Part shown: piece by piece, positions 6,361-14,385 of the stretch
How positions within the stretch are numbered: the stretch's first letter is position 1
How the letters are laid out: every line of letters begins with the position of its first letter
Origin: an uncultured cyanobacterium
GTDB lineage: Bacteria; Cyanobacteriota; Cyanobacteriia; Cyanobacteriales; Geitlerinemataceae
Assembly (NCBI GenBank): GCA_937121005.1
Contig: CAKZKB010000600.1
Span: 1-20,689, forward strand
DNA: 20,689 bases
Reading direction: 5' to 3'
Notes under the pieces: generated by a model
Databases searched by the model: none
Told to the model about the DNA's origin: nothing
What the model saw: the letters and a program-made list of their open reading frames with translations, nothing else
Made by a program: the position numbers and the translations under genes

Positions 6361-8082
6361 CTAAAACCTAGTCCCTCGCACCTCTTTAGATTCTAAAGGC
6401 AATCGAGGCGGCCCCGGTTGCTGTACCGATCGCTCCAAGGCCACTTTATAACTTTCCCGGTGCGTGTGTGCCTCCACCGACATGGCCTCGATTTGCACTT
6501 CCAAACAGCCGTAGGGAATGTCGAGAGGGGCGATCGCCTCCGTTTCTCCAAACCCCGTCGGCACGAAATCCGTGGCCCACTGGGCCTCGCCGAGAACGGT
6601 ACGAGTTTGGCGATCGACGGGCCAGATTTTGACGAAAATCCGCGACGGGACTTGCGGGAGTTTGACTTTTATCTCTGCTGTTTTACCCGCCACCAATTCC
6701 TTGGGTAGGGTCAGCGTCGGGGCGGGAATGGGTTCGTCTGGAGGAAGGGCAAAGGACTCTGGCGGCGTGGGGGGTTGGGGTTGGGATGCCAAACCGCCGG
6801 GCACCAAATCCAGGGGATCGGTATCGACGACGATTTCGGCCGCTTCCCAGTCCGGTGGCGGTTGGGGCGTGGGTTCGCCAACGCCTGCATCGAAGGGGTT
6901 TTCGGCTGCGGTTTCCATCCACAGGGCCAGGTCTTCGTTTTTGGCAATATGGGTGAGGCGAGACTCAAAGCGATCGCCCAGTTGCAGCCCTTCGAGGGCG
7001 CGTTCTTCCTCTTCATCCCATAGGTCATCTTCGGCTGCGATGGGTTCTTCGGCCTCAAAATTCTCCGCTTCGGTCTCGGGTTGGCGATCGTCAATGTCGC
7101 CATCGAAAGCAGGCAGATCCAATCCCGTGTCTGCCATGGCAGACAATTTGGGTGCGTCCAGTTTGGGAGGAAGCGATCGATCGACCGGCTGTGATTCTAA
7201 CGACGGAACCGACGGTTTATCTTTGCCTGAAATCCACTCAAACGGCGACAAATCCAGATTGTGGGGGGCCGATCGCCCCAGCAAGCGGGTCTGGAAACCG
7301 GGCAAGGTGTCGCTACTGGGGGAGACATTTTGCAGCAATGCGTCTAAATTCGCCGTCACCGTAAACGATCGTCCCTCGAGGGGCCGCAAGGCGCGATCGA
7401 CCAGCGTCACCTCTCCCAACATCAAGCGGCGATCGCAGTTGGGGGGCAATTCCACTGCTTGGGACACCGCCATGGGCAAGTCGCCCTCGGGCAGTTCGTA
7501 GCGGTTCTCGACGATCGTGCTTTTATCTTGAGGATCGCGCAAGCAAACCTGTAAATACCCGCCCGCAAAGGGATTGGGGGCATCTTCTCGCAATCGTTCG
7601 ATGCGGCCGTTTAACACAACCGGAGCCCCGCCACTGACCCAATAGCCCTCGCGTTCCAAGGTCAACCCGTAGGATCCGGTGGGAACGGAAGGATACAACA
7701 CCTCGGCCGGCGTGGGTGCGGGTTCGCGCGTGATGGCTGAGAGAACGCGCAACTGTACGCCATACTGCCATGCTAGACCTGGTGCGTCCGCCGCCAGCCG
7801 CCCGCAGACCGAAAGTTCCCAGATCCCCGCTTCCAAGTCCGTAAACGGGAGTAACACCACCAACCCTTCGGCGGTGGTTTGTCGCGATCGCTTCCGCACG
7901 CGCCGCTTCGCCGGACCGTCATCGGGCAAATAGTAGGCGATGCGAATTTCAACCGGAACCTCGCGGCGACTGAGGCGGGCAATGGCCCGGTAGCGACCTT
8001 CTAAAATTTCTACCTGCGGGGACTCCAGGGGCAACCAAGAGCGATCGCCCTCTCGCTGAATGAGAAATTCCCAATACTCCAT
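6361..8082 (-). CDS. Uncharacterised 573-aa protein, two beta-rich ends and an acidic linker
   Basis: No known function recognised. The N-terminal ~270 residues look beta-rich, starting 'MEYWEFLIQREGDRSWLPLE' and containing a basic patch 'KRRVRKRSRQ'. A long acidic and proline-rich central part (about residues 280-450, with 'EAENFEAEEPIAAEDD' and 'QPQPPTPPES') is probably disordered. A C-terminal beta-sandwich-like domain follows, from 'LTLPKELVAGKTAEIKVKLP' to 'SYKVALERSV'. There is no signal peptide or membrane segment. The layout of two folded ends and a charged linker resembles adaptor proteins, but that is only inference. The gene is divergent from the chemoreceptor gene across 192 bp. 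On the minus strand a TATAAT lies in that spacer near 8190-8196, without a convincing -35. Confidence 0.75.
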   Translation of the reverse strand: MEYWEFLIQREGDRSWLPLESPQVEILEGRYRAIARLSRREVPVEIRIAYYLPDDGPAKRRVRKRSRQTTAEGLVVLLPFTDLEAGIWELSVCGRLAADAPGLAWQYGVQLRVLSAITREPAPTPAEVLYPSVPTGSYGLTLEREGYWVSGGAPVVLNGRIERLREDAPNPFAGGYLQVCLRDPQDKSTIVENRYELPEGDLPMAVSQAVELPPNCDRRLMLGEVTLVDRALRPLEGRSFTVTANLDALLQNVSPSSDTLPGFQTRLLGRSAPHNLDLSPFEWISGKDKPSVPSLESQPVDRSLPPKLDAPKLSAMADTGLDLPAFDGDIDDRQPETEAENFEAEEPIAAEDDLWDEEEERALEGLQLGDRFESRLTHIAKNEDLALWMETAAENPFDAGVGEPTPQPPPDWEAAEIVVDTDPLDLVPGGLASQPQPPTPPESFALPPDEPIPAPTLTLPKELVAGKTAEIKVKLPQVPSRIFVKIWPVDRQTRTVLGEAQWATDFVPTGFGETEAIAPLDIPYGCLEVQIEAMSVEAHTHRESYKVALERSVQQPGPPRLPLESKEVRGTRF

Positions 8083-8274
8083 TATCGAACCTCGTCGCGT
8101 ACCCGAGCCAATCGGGGTCGAGATCGATTGTAACCGACCTGACGACTTTTTCTGTATTTTTGCCGTTTCCGATCGTTCCGTTGGGAAAGATTATACTGTA
8201 CAGACCGAAATCTGCGGGCGCTAGAGTGCCACCGGATCCAAAACCCGACTGCCAAATCCGAGTTTAAAACACCG

Positions 8275-9732
8275 ATGTTACAGTCCAATCGCTGGAAATT
8301 AAGGTATCCGATCGCGGCGGGCTATGCCGTTCCCGTCGTCTTGTCCGTGTTGTCTGCTATTGCTGTTTTACTGACCGTAGAAACAGCACAAAAGCAAACC
8401 GACGAACTGAAAACTGCCATCGCTTCTACTACGGATATTGGGACTTTGGCGCTGAATGCTGAAGGTCTGTCGCGGGCAGCACGAGGCTATTTACTCGATC
8501 GCGATCCTCGCTCCTTAGAAAACTATCGTCGCGAAATTGAAGAGTTTAGGCAAGTATCGGGTCAATTACTCCAAGAAATTAAAGACCCCCAGCAATTGCA
8601 GATTTTACAAGATTTAGTAGACCTGGTTGAAGAACTCGACGAAATTAACGGGAGGCTAATCGATCTAGTCAGTGCAGGAAACACCCAAGAAGCGATCGCG
8701 ATCTGGCGGCAAGAAGATATCCGCTCTTACACCGACGAGGTAGAATCGTTACTGCGAGCCTTTATCGATCGCGATAGTATCGTGGTTGCCGAAGCGGAAG
8801 ACAAGCAGGATGCAGCCTTGCAAACCTTAGTGGGAACGGTAGTGATTAGTACGCTCCTATCGTTGGTATTAGCTGTCACTATCGGGATTTTTATTATTTC
8901 GAGTATCGCCGGACGCATGAATCGGGCGGCAGGAGATGTAGCCAGTTCTTCGGCCCAAATTGCGGCCACTATCGAGCAACAAGAGCGATCGGCAAACCAG
9001 CAAGCGGCTTCGGTTAACGAAACCACCACAACAATGGACGAATTAGGGGCATCTTCGCAGCAAGTTACAGAGCAAACCGAATCGGCGGCCGACAGTGCCA
9101 ATCGAGCTTTACATCGCGCTGAAGGCGGCACAAAAGCGGTCGATCGCTCTATTGAAGGCATGGGACGGCTGCGCGAAAAAGTCACCGCCATTTCCCAACA
9201 AATCGTTCATTTGAGCGAACAAACTAACCAAATTGGCAATATTTCTACCCTAGTCAGCGATCTGGCCAATCAAACTAATATGCTCGCCTTGAATGCAGCA
9301 GTAGAAGCGGTACGTGCCGGAGAACACGGACGCGGTTTTTCTGTTGTGGCTCAAGAAATTCGCAAGCTGGCAGATGAAAGCAAGCGATCGGCTCAGAAAA
9401 TTAGTACCCTCGTATTCGACATTCAAGATGCAATTAATTCAACGGTGATGGCCACAGATGAAGGAAATCGCACTGTCGAAGAAGGGGTAAAAATCTCTCA
9501 CGAAACCTCGGAAGCCTTTACTGGCGTTAAAGAAGCCATTAACGATGTGGTCGCCAACAACCAGCAAATTTCTTTGACCATTCGCCAGCAAGTCACCGCC
9601 ATTCAGCAAGTGGTCGATGCCATGAATTTACTCAACTCGGCCGCCCAGGAAACCGCCAACGGCATCACCCAAACCAAACAAGGTACGCAACAGTTAAATG
9701 AGGCTGCCTTGAACTTAAAAGAGATGGTTTAA
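8275..9732 (+). CDS. Methyl-accepting chemotaxis protein with CHASE3-like sensor
   Basis: A 485-residue chemoreceptor. TM1 is about residues 12-34. A helical extracytoplasmic domain of about 150 residues, with 'RAARGYLLDRDPRSLENYR', is typical of CHASE3 sensors. TM2 is about 184-211. The cytoplasmic signalling coiled coil has its hairpin tip near 325-365 ('QTNMLALNAAVEAVRAGEHG' then 'RGFSVVAQEIRKLADES'), the CheA/CheW-binding region. No HAMP domain can be seen: the helix after TM2 runs straight into 'SSAQIAATIEQQERSANQQA'. No CheR-tethering C-terminal pentapeptide is present. In cyanobacteria such receptors feed phototaxis, pilus or hormogonium motility pathways. No che genes are adjacent, so it is an orphan receptor here. 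The ligand is unknown. Confidence 0.92.
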   Translation: MLQSNRWKLRYPIAAGYAVPVVLSVLSAIAVLLTVETAQKQTDELKTAIASTTDIGTLALNAEGLSRAARGYLLDRDPRSLENYRREIEEFRQVSGQLLQEIKDPQQLQILQDLVDLVEELDEINGRLIDLVSAGNTQEAIAIWRQEDIRSYTDEVESLLRAFIDRDSIVVAEAEDKQDAALQTLVGTVVISTLLSLVLAVTIGIFIISSIAGRMNRAAGDVASSSAQIAATIEQQERSANQQAASVNETTTTMDELGASSQQVTEQTESAADSANRALHRAEGGTKAVDRSIEGMGRLREKVTAISQQIVHLSEQTNQIGNISTLVSDLANQTNMLALNAAVEAVRAGEHGRGFSVVAQEIRKLADESKRSAQKISTLVFDIQDAINSTVMATDEGNRTVEEGVKISHETSEAFTGVKEAINDVVANNQQISLTIRQQVTAIQQVVDAMNLLNSAAQETANGITQTKQGTQQLNEAALNLKEMV

Positions 9733-9796
9733 TCGGAGACATAGATGGTACACTGGAAATGTCCGCTCGTATTCTAACTCGGAAGAGGTTTCGATC

Positions 9797-10588
9797 GTGC
9801 CTCCATTTGTACTGCTAGAAACCACTGCTTCCGTGCCCTCGAACAGCCCGATCGTCGCTGTTGTTGACATTCTGTTTCCAGTGGGTTTGGCGCTGTTGCA
9901 CGTCTTTATCGGTCGCTTGGACGCGATTGAAAAAATACTCCCTCGATATCGCTGGCTTTCGTTAGGTGCAGGAGTGTCGATCGCCTATGTTTTCCTCGAC
10001 ATTCTCCCGGAACTGAGTCACGCACAAACTGAAGTCGATCGCTCGGGAATTTTCCTAGTCGAGTATTTAGAAAAGCACGTTTACGTCCTCGCTTTAGTGG
10101 GGCTAGCATTATTTTACGGTCTGGAGGTGCTCGCGGTCAAATCGCGTCGCGAAAACATTTCCGAAGGCCAAGGCGACGACACCGATCCGGGCGTTTTCTG
10201 GGTGCATATTGGCGCATTTGCTATCTATAACGGTCTCATTGGCGAACTGCTTAGCAATACCGAAACGCGAGGAATGGTAGAAACGATTATCCTGTGCGTC
10301 GCCCTCGCATTGCACTTTTTAGCCAACGATGCCAGCTTGCGAAATCACCATAAAAAAACTTACGATCGCCTCGGTCGGTGGATTTTAGCTGCCGCACTGA
10401 TGTTAGGATGGGTACTGGGTCGTGCCTTCGATCTCAATGAGGCGATCGTCGCTGCAATTTGGGCATTTGTTGCCGGAGGAATTTTGCTCAATACTCTTAA
10501 AGAAGAGTTACCCAGCGATCGTCAAACCTGCTTTCGTGCTTTCGCGATCGGCATGGCAGCTTATGGCACAATTTTGTTATTAGTTTAA
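9797..10588 (+). CDS. Eight-helix membrane protein, ZIP-transporter-like
   Basis: A 263-residue integral membrane protein starting at GTG 9797, with GGAAGAGG ending 8 nt before it. Eight hydrophobic segments are seen at about residues 18-38, 53-70, 95-113, 132-152, 157-175, 193-210, 214-232 and 246-262. The number and patterns such as 'SIAYVFLDILPELSHA' and 'AFVAGGILLNTLKEELP' recall ZIP-family metal transporters. The metal-binding signature of canonical ZIPs (HxxPHE-type in TM4) is replaced by 'HIGAFAIYNGLIGELL', with one His and one Glu. A cluster 'RNHHKKTYDR' lies in a cytoplasmic or external loop. It may be a divergent ZIP relative with altered metal specificity or a non-transporting homologue. 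It starts 64 bp after the chemoreceptor gene on the same strand. Confidence 0.75.
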   Translation: MPPFVLLETTASVPSNSPIVAVVDILFPVGLALLHVFIGRLDAIEKILPRYRWLSLGAGVSIAYVFLDILPELSHAQTEVDRSGIFLVEYLEKHVYVLALVGLALFYGLEVLAVKSRRENISEGQGDDTDPGVFWVHIGAFAIYNGLIGELLSNTETRGMVETIILCVALALHFLANDASLRNHHKKTYDRLGRWILAAALMLGWVLGRAFDLNEAIVAAIWAFVAGGILLNTLKEELPSDRQTCFRAFAIGMAAYGTILLLV

Positions 10589-10616
10589 TCCTACACCTTC
10601 ATCCACCGACGTACAG

Positions 10617-10631
10617 AGAAACCAGGTTTCT
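10617..10631. repeat. AGAAACC-A-GGTTTCT palindrome
   Basis: A perfect 7-bp dyad around one base. Palindromes of this AGAAACC/GGTTTCT type are dispersed widely in filamentous cyanobacteria. It lies between the ends of two convergent genes. Confidence 0.55.
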
Positions 10632-10706
10632 ACACCCATTTAGACTAGCATACCTGACCCCTTACTGACAACCTTAAAGCGACTCTTGGAAAAGGGGATA
10701 AAAAAA

Positions 10707-10749
10707 TCTCCCCAGCGATCGCACTTTAGAGATGCGCGACGAGGGGAGA
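10707..10749. terminator. Hairpin between convergent genes
   Basis: TCTCCCC (10707-10713) pairs with GGGGAGA (10743-10749). Inside a 6x6 internal loop, CGCA pairs with TGCG. Read on the minus strand, the stem is followed by a T7 run (complement of 10700-10706), so it could terminate the HD-domain gene. Confidence 0.5.
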
Positions 10750-10842
10750 AATGCAGATCGATTGTCCTTAATCGAGAATGTTAGGGATACAAACCTCTGG
10801 AGTTTAGACAAAAGTCTTGAACTCTGAATTGAAACAAAGCGA

Positions 10843-11676
10843 CTAACCTTCGTGTTCCACCTCAAAGACATTAGCATTGAGGTTCGCGATCGCCTGTTTT
10901 CCCTCCTGCGTCACCTTCAGAAATTGTAACGCCGGACGGACGTAGGGATGCACCACATTCCAATAGAAATTGGGGTAGTTTTTCCGCAGATCGCCGGGGT
11001 TGCTGTACCCCAGAACTTTGTTTTGTCCGGTTTCTTCAAACTCGCCAAACAATGCAGGCAACTTTTGCAAGTAACGCGGATCTGCCAGCTGTCCGATTAG
11101 ATCGGCGGCACGCACCAAACCGGGATATCCGGTAGTATCCTGATGATCGCCATCGTTGGGAACCGGAAAACGGGTCAGTTCGATTTGTTTTTTCACCGTT
11201 TCCGCATCGATTAACCAATGTCCGCCGAAGCGTTCGTCGATAAACAATTTACCGCGATCGACGTGATAGGGAGTCAGGCTGGCATCCGTCGCCCCCGGAG
11301 AAAGAACGACCTTGATATCATCGATTCCGGTGGCGTATTCCCCCGTTTCTAGCAAGTCTTGGCGGCACACCCCTTTGACGTAACCGATATCGTGACAGAG
11401 GGTTGCGAGGGTGAAATGCAGCCAATCTTCTGGGGAAACACCGCCTCGGGCGATATGTTTGCCGCGCAGAATTTCTTGACCTACTAACGTCACCAAAATG
11501 GTATGCTCGACGTTATGGTAAAGCGCGTCGCTGTTGGCAATGTTTTCTAAGGCCATGCTCCCCGCCCAAGCAATAATTTCGGCATAGTTGTCTTTCATGC
11601 CGCCGTAGGTGCGATGGTAGCACTCTTGCAGGGTGGCGATGAAGTTGTCGATGATAATGTGGGTGGGGTTAAACAT
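10843..11676 (-). CDS. HD-domain metal-dependent phosphohydrolase
   Basis: A 277-residue soluble protein. The HD signature is complete: His54 and His58 in 'YHNVEHT', His95-Asp96 in 'LCHDIGYV', and Asp192 in 'VRAADLIGQLADP'. HD enzymes bind one or two metals and hydrolyse phosphate bonds, often of nucleotides or cyclic nucleotides. No GYP motif, REL/SpoT synthetase or sensor domain is attached, so the substrate is open. GGAGGT (complement of 11683-11688) lies 6 nt before the ATG and fixes the start. The gene is divergent from the TIR-ATPase across 337 bp. A functional link is possible but unproven. A stand-alone housekeeping role is equally likely. Confidence 0.85.
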   Translation of the reverse strand: MFNPTHIIIDNFIATLQECYHRTYGGMKDNYAEIIAWAGSMALENIANSDALYHNVEHTILVTLVGQEILRGKHIARGGVSPEDWLHFTLATLCHDIGYVKGVCRQDLLETGEYATGIDDIKVVLSPGATDASLTPYHVDRGKLFIDERFGGHWLIDAETVKKQIELTRFPVPNDGDHQDTTGYPGLVRAADLIGQLADPRYLQKLPALFGEFEETGQNKVLGYSNPGDLRKNYPNFYWNVVHPYVRPALQFLKVTQEGKQAIANLNANVFEVEHEG

Positions 11677-11807
11677 CGCGTGACCTCCAGTTTGAGGGGA
11701 AAGCGGATTCGCACGAGTGCAATTCCTATACTTCTATCTTGACAAATACAGCCCGATTCGGGAACCAGAAAAACTCATACATTGGTGTGAGATTTATCGG
11801 CTTTCCT

Positions 11808-11846
11808 TGCGATCGCGATCGCAGGTCTCCCCGTTCGCGATCGCGA
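11808..11846. repeat. HIP1-derived palindromes in the HD/TIR spacer
   Basis: A 16-bp perfect palindrome TGCGATCGCGATCGCA (11808-11823, two overlapping HIP1 octamers) and a 12-bp one, TCGCGATCGCGA (11835-11846). They lie in the 337-bp gene-free spacer 11677-12013. HIP1 is common in cyanobacteria, but such stacked copies are less so. Confidence 0.7.
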
Positions 11847-11929
11847 CAAAATCGAAACTCAGGAAACCTCAGAAAATCTCCTGAATTTGTCTCGCACCCC
11901 ATCTTTATTGTGCCAAAAGTAAAGCCCGA

Positions 11930-11958
11930 TTGACAACTGTCAGGGATTTGCGTTACAC
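11930..11958 (+). promoter_or_regulatory. Possible promoter and operator of the TIR-ATPase gene
   Basis: A consensus -35 TTGACA (11930-11935), a 17-nt spacer and a weak -10 TTACAC (11953-11958). TGACA-AC-TGTCA (11931-11942), a perfect dyad, overlaps the -35 and could bind a repressor. Initiation near 11965 would give a leader of about 50 nt. Confidence 0.35.
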
Positions 11959-12013
11959 CCAAAAAGGAGAGCCTTCGCGATCGCCAACCCGCCACTTCGG
12001 GGAACCTCAACCG

Positions 12014-13834
12014 ATGAACGTCCACACCGCCCTCGATTTTATCGATAAATTAGTTTACGAGAAAACCCGCAAACACCTCAACGACTTAGAACGAGAAGTG
12101 TTTGTCGGATCTTGGCAAGGAAAAACCTACGAAGAAATTTATCCGCTCAATTCGCAGTACCTGGAAAAAGATGTCGGCTACAAACTCTGGAAAAAGTTAT
12201 CGGACATTCTCGGCGAAAAAGTCACGAAAAAGAAGATTCGCGGAGCCGTCGATCGCGCCTGGAAACAACAACGATCGGCTTCTAAGCAGGTGTTTGTTTC
12301 CCATCAAGACTGCCAGCTAGAACGGGAGTTGGCGCGATCGCTGAAAGATGCGATCGCGGCGGCCGGATACGAAGTGCGATCGAGCCAAGAAAATGGCGAT
12401 ACTAACTGGATCGACGGTATCGATACCAAGCTCAAACAGTGCGATATATTGCTGTTGTTGCTATCACCCGAAACTGCCACCAGCGAAATGGTTATCGAGC
12501 AATTGAAGCGAGCCAAATTTCTACAAGCGGCTCGTACCAGCGACCGTCCGGCCATTTTAACGGTGCGAATCGGCGACACCTCGAAAATGCCGTTTAACCA
12601 CGATTTGCGCGGCTATTTAGAGGGGACAGTTGCCCTCGGTTGGAGTGGGGATCCCGATACGTCCGAGTTAGTTAAAAATGTCTTAGAGTTTCTAGCCGGA
12701 AACGCGATCGCATCGGGTTCTTCTCCAGTTGTGGAAACCGAAGACAGTTTGCGACTGCTGAATTCCCAATTTATCGTTCCCAATTCGCCACCGCTTCCTG
12801 TAGCCGAACCCGAGTTACCCGCCGGACAAGTGCGGTTAGCGTCCGCTTTTTATATCGATCGCCCGCCTAACGAATCGCTGTGCTATCAGGAAATCGTCAA
12901 CCCCGGATCGCTGATTCGGATTAAAGCACCGCGACAGATGGGCAAAACTTCGCTCATGGCCCGAGTCCTCGATCGCGCGAAGGAAAAGGGATATCGTACC
13001 GTCCCTTTGAGCTTCCAACACGCCGACAATGCTACATTTTCCAGTCTCGATCGACTCTTGCAGTGGTTCTGTGCTAAAATTTCTCGCAAACTGCGTTTAT
13101 CTCATGCCATCGAAGACTATTGGAGCGAGATGTTTGGCAGTAAAGATAACTGCACGGCTTACTTTGAAGACTGTTTGCTCGCTGAAGATACGCCGTTAGT
13201 CCTCGGTTTAGATGAGGTCGATCGCGTCTTCCAGTATCCTAAAATTGCCGACGACTTTTTCGGTCTTCTCCGCGCCTGGTACGAAGAGGCGGGATACGGC
13301 GATGGTAATAGCGAACTCTGGGAAAAGTTGCGCTTGGTGGTGGTACACTCAACAGAAGTGTACGTGCCGATGGATATCAATCAATCGCCGTTTAATGTGG
13401 GTTTGCCTGTAGAGTTGCCAGAGTTTAATGGCGAGCAGGTGTTAGAATTAACTCGGCGACATGGTTTGGACTGGAACAGCGATCGCGTTTCTCTGTTGAT
13501 GGATTTAGTCGGCGGACATCCTTACTTAATTCGCTTGGCACTGTATCGCATCTCTCAACAGCAACTTACGTTAGACAATCTCCTGAAAACAGCGCACACA
13601 GAAGCAGGTTTGTATGGCGACCATTTGCGCCGTCACCTGTGGAATTTGCAGCAACATCCCGAACTGGAAACCGCATTTGCAAAAGTGGTTTCTAATCTGG
13701 ATGCAGTGGAGTTAGAATCGTCTTTGGCTTTTAAACTGCACGGTATGGGTTTAGTGCGACTGCAAGGCGATCGCGTTTCATCGCGGTTTGAGTTGTACCG
13801 CCAATATTTTGGCGATCGGGTGAGAAATCCTTAA
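12014..13834 (+). CDS. HTH-TIR-AAA_35 STAND-type conflict protein
   Basis: A 606-residue protein from ATG 12014; a TTG 28 codons upstream overlaps the presumed promoter. Residues 1-90 form a helical HTH ('KHLNDLEREVFVGSWQGKTY', 'YLEKDVGYKLWKKLSDILGE') like the N-terminal HTH of vMAP-type proteins in cyanobacterial conflict systems. Residues 92-230 are a TIR domain: 'VFVSHQDCQLERELARSLKD', 'CDILLLLLSPET' and a helix with Glu162 in 'SEMVIEQL' at the position of the NADase glutamate. Residues 285-480 are an AAA_35-type ATPase: Walker A 'APRQMGKTS' (Lys311) and Walker B 'LVLGLDEVD' (Asp400, Glu401). The C-terminus looks winged-helix-like ('AFKLHGMGLVRLQGDRVSSR'). By analogy with TIR-STAND proteins it may sense stress or phage and signal through TIR. 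The domains are clear; the role is inferred. Confidence 0.88.
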   Translation: MNVHTALDFIDKLVYEKTRKHLNDLEREVFVGSWQGKTYEEIYPLNSQYLEKDVGYKLWKKLSDILGEKVTKKKIRGAVDRAWKQQRSASKQVFVSHQDCQLERELARSLKDAIAAAGYEVRSSQENGDTNWIDGIDTKLKQCDILLLLLSPETATSEMVIEQLKRAKFLQAARTSDRPAILTVRIGDTSKMPFNHDLRGYLEGTVALGWSGDPDTSELVKNVLEFLAGNAIASGSSPVVETEDSLRLLNSQFIVPNSPPLPVAEPELPAGQVRLASAFYIDRPPNESLCYQEIVNPGSLIRIKAPRQMGKTSLMARVLDRAKEKGYRTVPLSFQHADNATFSSLDRLLQWFCAKISRKLRLSHAIEDYWSEMFGSKDNCTAYFEDCLLAEDTPLVLGLDEVDRVFQYPKIADDFFGLLRAWYEEAGYGDGNSELWEKLRLVVVHSTEVYVPMDINQSPFNVGLPVELPEFNGEQVLELTRRHGLDWNSDRVSLLMDLVGGHPYLIRLALYRISQQQLTLDNLLKTAHTEAGLYGDHLRRHLWNLQQHPELETAFAKVVSNLDAVELESSLAFKLHGMGLVRLQGDRVSSRFELYRQYFGDRVRNP

Positions 13835-13890
13835 TCGGCGACCGGAATATTATGCTAAGATCGACTATGGCAACAATATCACGAACCGTT

Positions 13891-14037
13891 ATGGAACGCC
13901 AAGAAAATCCATCCGTCGATCGTCCCTACTGGAACATTTCCCCGCATCTGTTCCAAACCCTCAGCGCATGGGAAAAGAAACAGAAGTCTGCAAGTGGAAA
14001 AGCTGAAAAAACACCCCCAACAGGCGATCGCCCGTGA
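13891..14037 (+). CDS. Small hypothetical protein (48 aa)
   Basis: A 48-residue frame from ATG 13891; an in-frame ATG at 13867 would add 8 residues. The text 'DRPYWNISPHLFQTLSAWEK' followed by a polar, lysine-rich tail looks protein-like, and aromatic residues are well spaced. No ribosome binding site stands out. It lies between the TIR-ATPase and the cupin gene on the same strand. No family was recognised and it could be a chance frame. Confidence 0.4.
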   Translation: MERQENPSVDRPYWNISPHLFQTLSAWEKKQKSASGKAEKTPPTGDRP

Positions 14038-14091
14038 CTAACGATCGCATTGCTGGTATGCTAGAACTTGAGAACGCACTGACAAATCCCT

Positions 14092-14382
14092 ATGTCTGCA
14101 TCGCAAACTGCTACCATTAAAGTCGATCGCGACCTCTCGCCAGACCGCGTAAGCGCGTTAGGAATCGATGACTGGCCGATCTGGACGAAAGAAGTCTCCG
14201 AATTTCCCTGGACTTACGACGAGTCGGAAACTTGCTACCTGCTGGCTGGAGATGTTATTGTCACTCCAGATGGCGGCGAACCCGTTCGCTTTGGGAAAGG
14301 CGATCTGGTGACATTTCCCTCTGGGATGTCTTGTACGTGGAACATTCTCGCAGATGTGAAAAAACACTATCGGTTCGGATAA
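14092..14382 (+). CDS. Cupin-domain protein (Cupin_3 type)
   Basis: A 96-residue single-domain beta-barrel. The two cupin half motifs are seen as 'ESETCYLLAGDVIVTPDG' and 'FGKGDLVTFPSGMSCTWNI', ending 'VKKHYRF', which is the pattern of small Cupin_3 (ureidoglycine aminohydrolase-like) proteins common in cyanobacteria and plants. The usual metal-binding histidines of motif 1 are absent; Glu and Cys occupy the region, so catalysis is uncertain. The following gene begins 3 nt after its stop, indicating a two-gene operon. The physiological role is unknown. Confidence 0.88.
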   Translation: MSASQTATIKVDRDLSPDRVSALGIDDWPIWTKEVSEFPWTYDESETCYLLAGDVIVTPDGGEPVRFGKGDLVTFPSGMSCTWNILADVKKHYRFG

Positions 14383-14385
14383 AAC

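Larger units (their letters stand above)
6248..6364. terminator. Inverted repeat joining the ends of two convergent genes
   Basis: TAGGGGATTAGGGG (6248-6261) is complementary, apart from one extra G, to CCCCTAATCCCTA (6351-6363). The second arm includes the stop codon of the minus-strand gene. The two arms flank the G-tract cluster and the heptamers, so the region could act as a bidirectional terminator. Confidence 0.35.

Noticed and set aside
6518..7501. 327-codon plus-strand frame opposite the 573-aa gene
   Set aside because: Serine- and arginine-rich composition typical of an antisense frame in GC-rich coding DNA; the minus-strand protein is far more regular.
11739..11744. TTGACA as a plus-strand -35 element
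   Set aside because: No acceptable -10 at 16-18 nt; the next bases read GAACCA.
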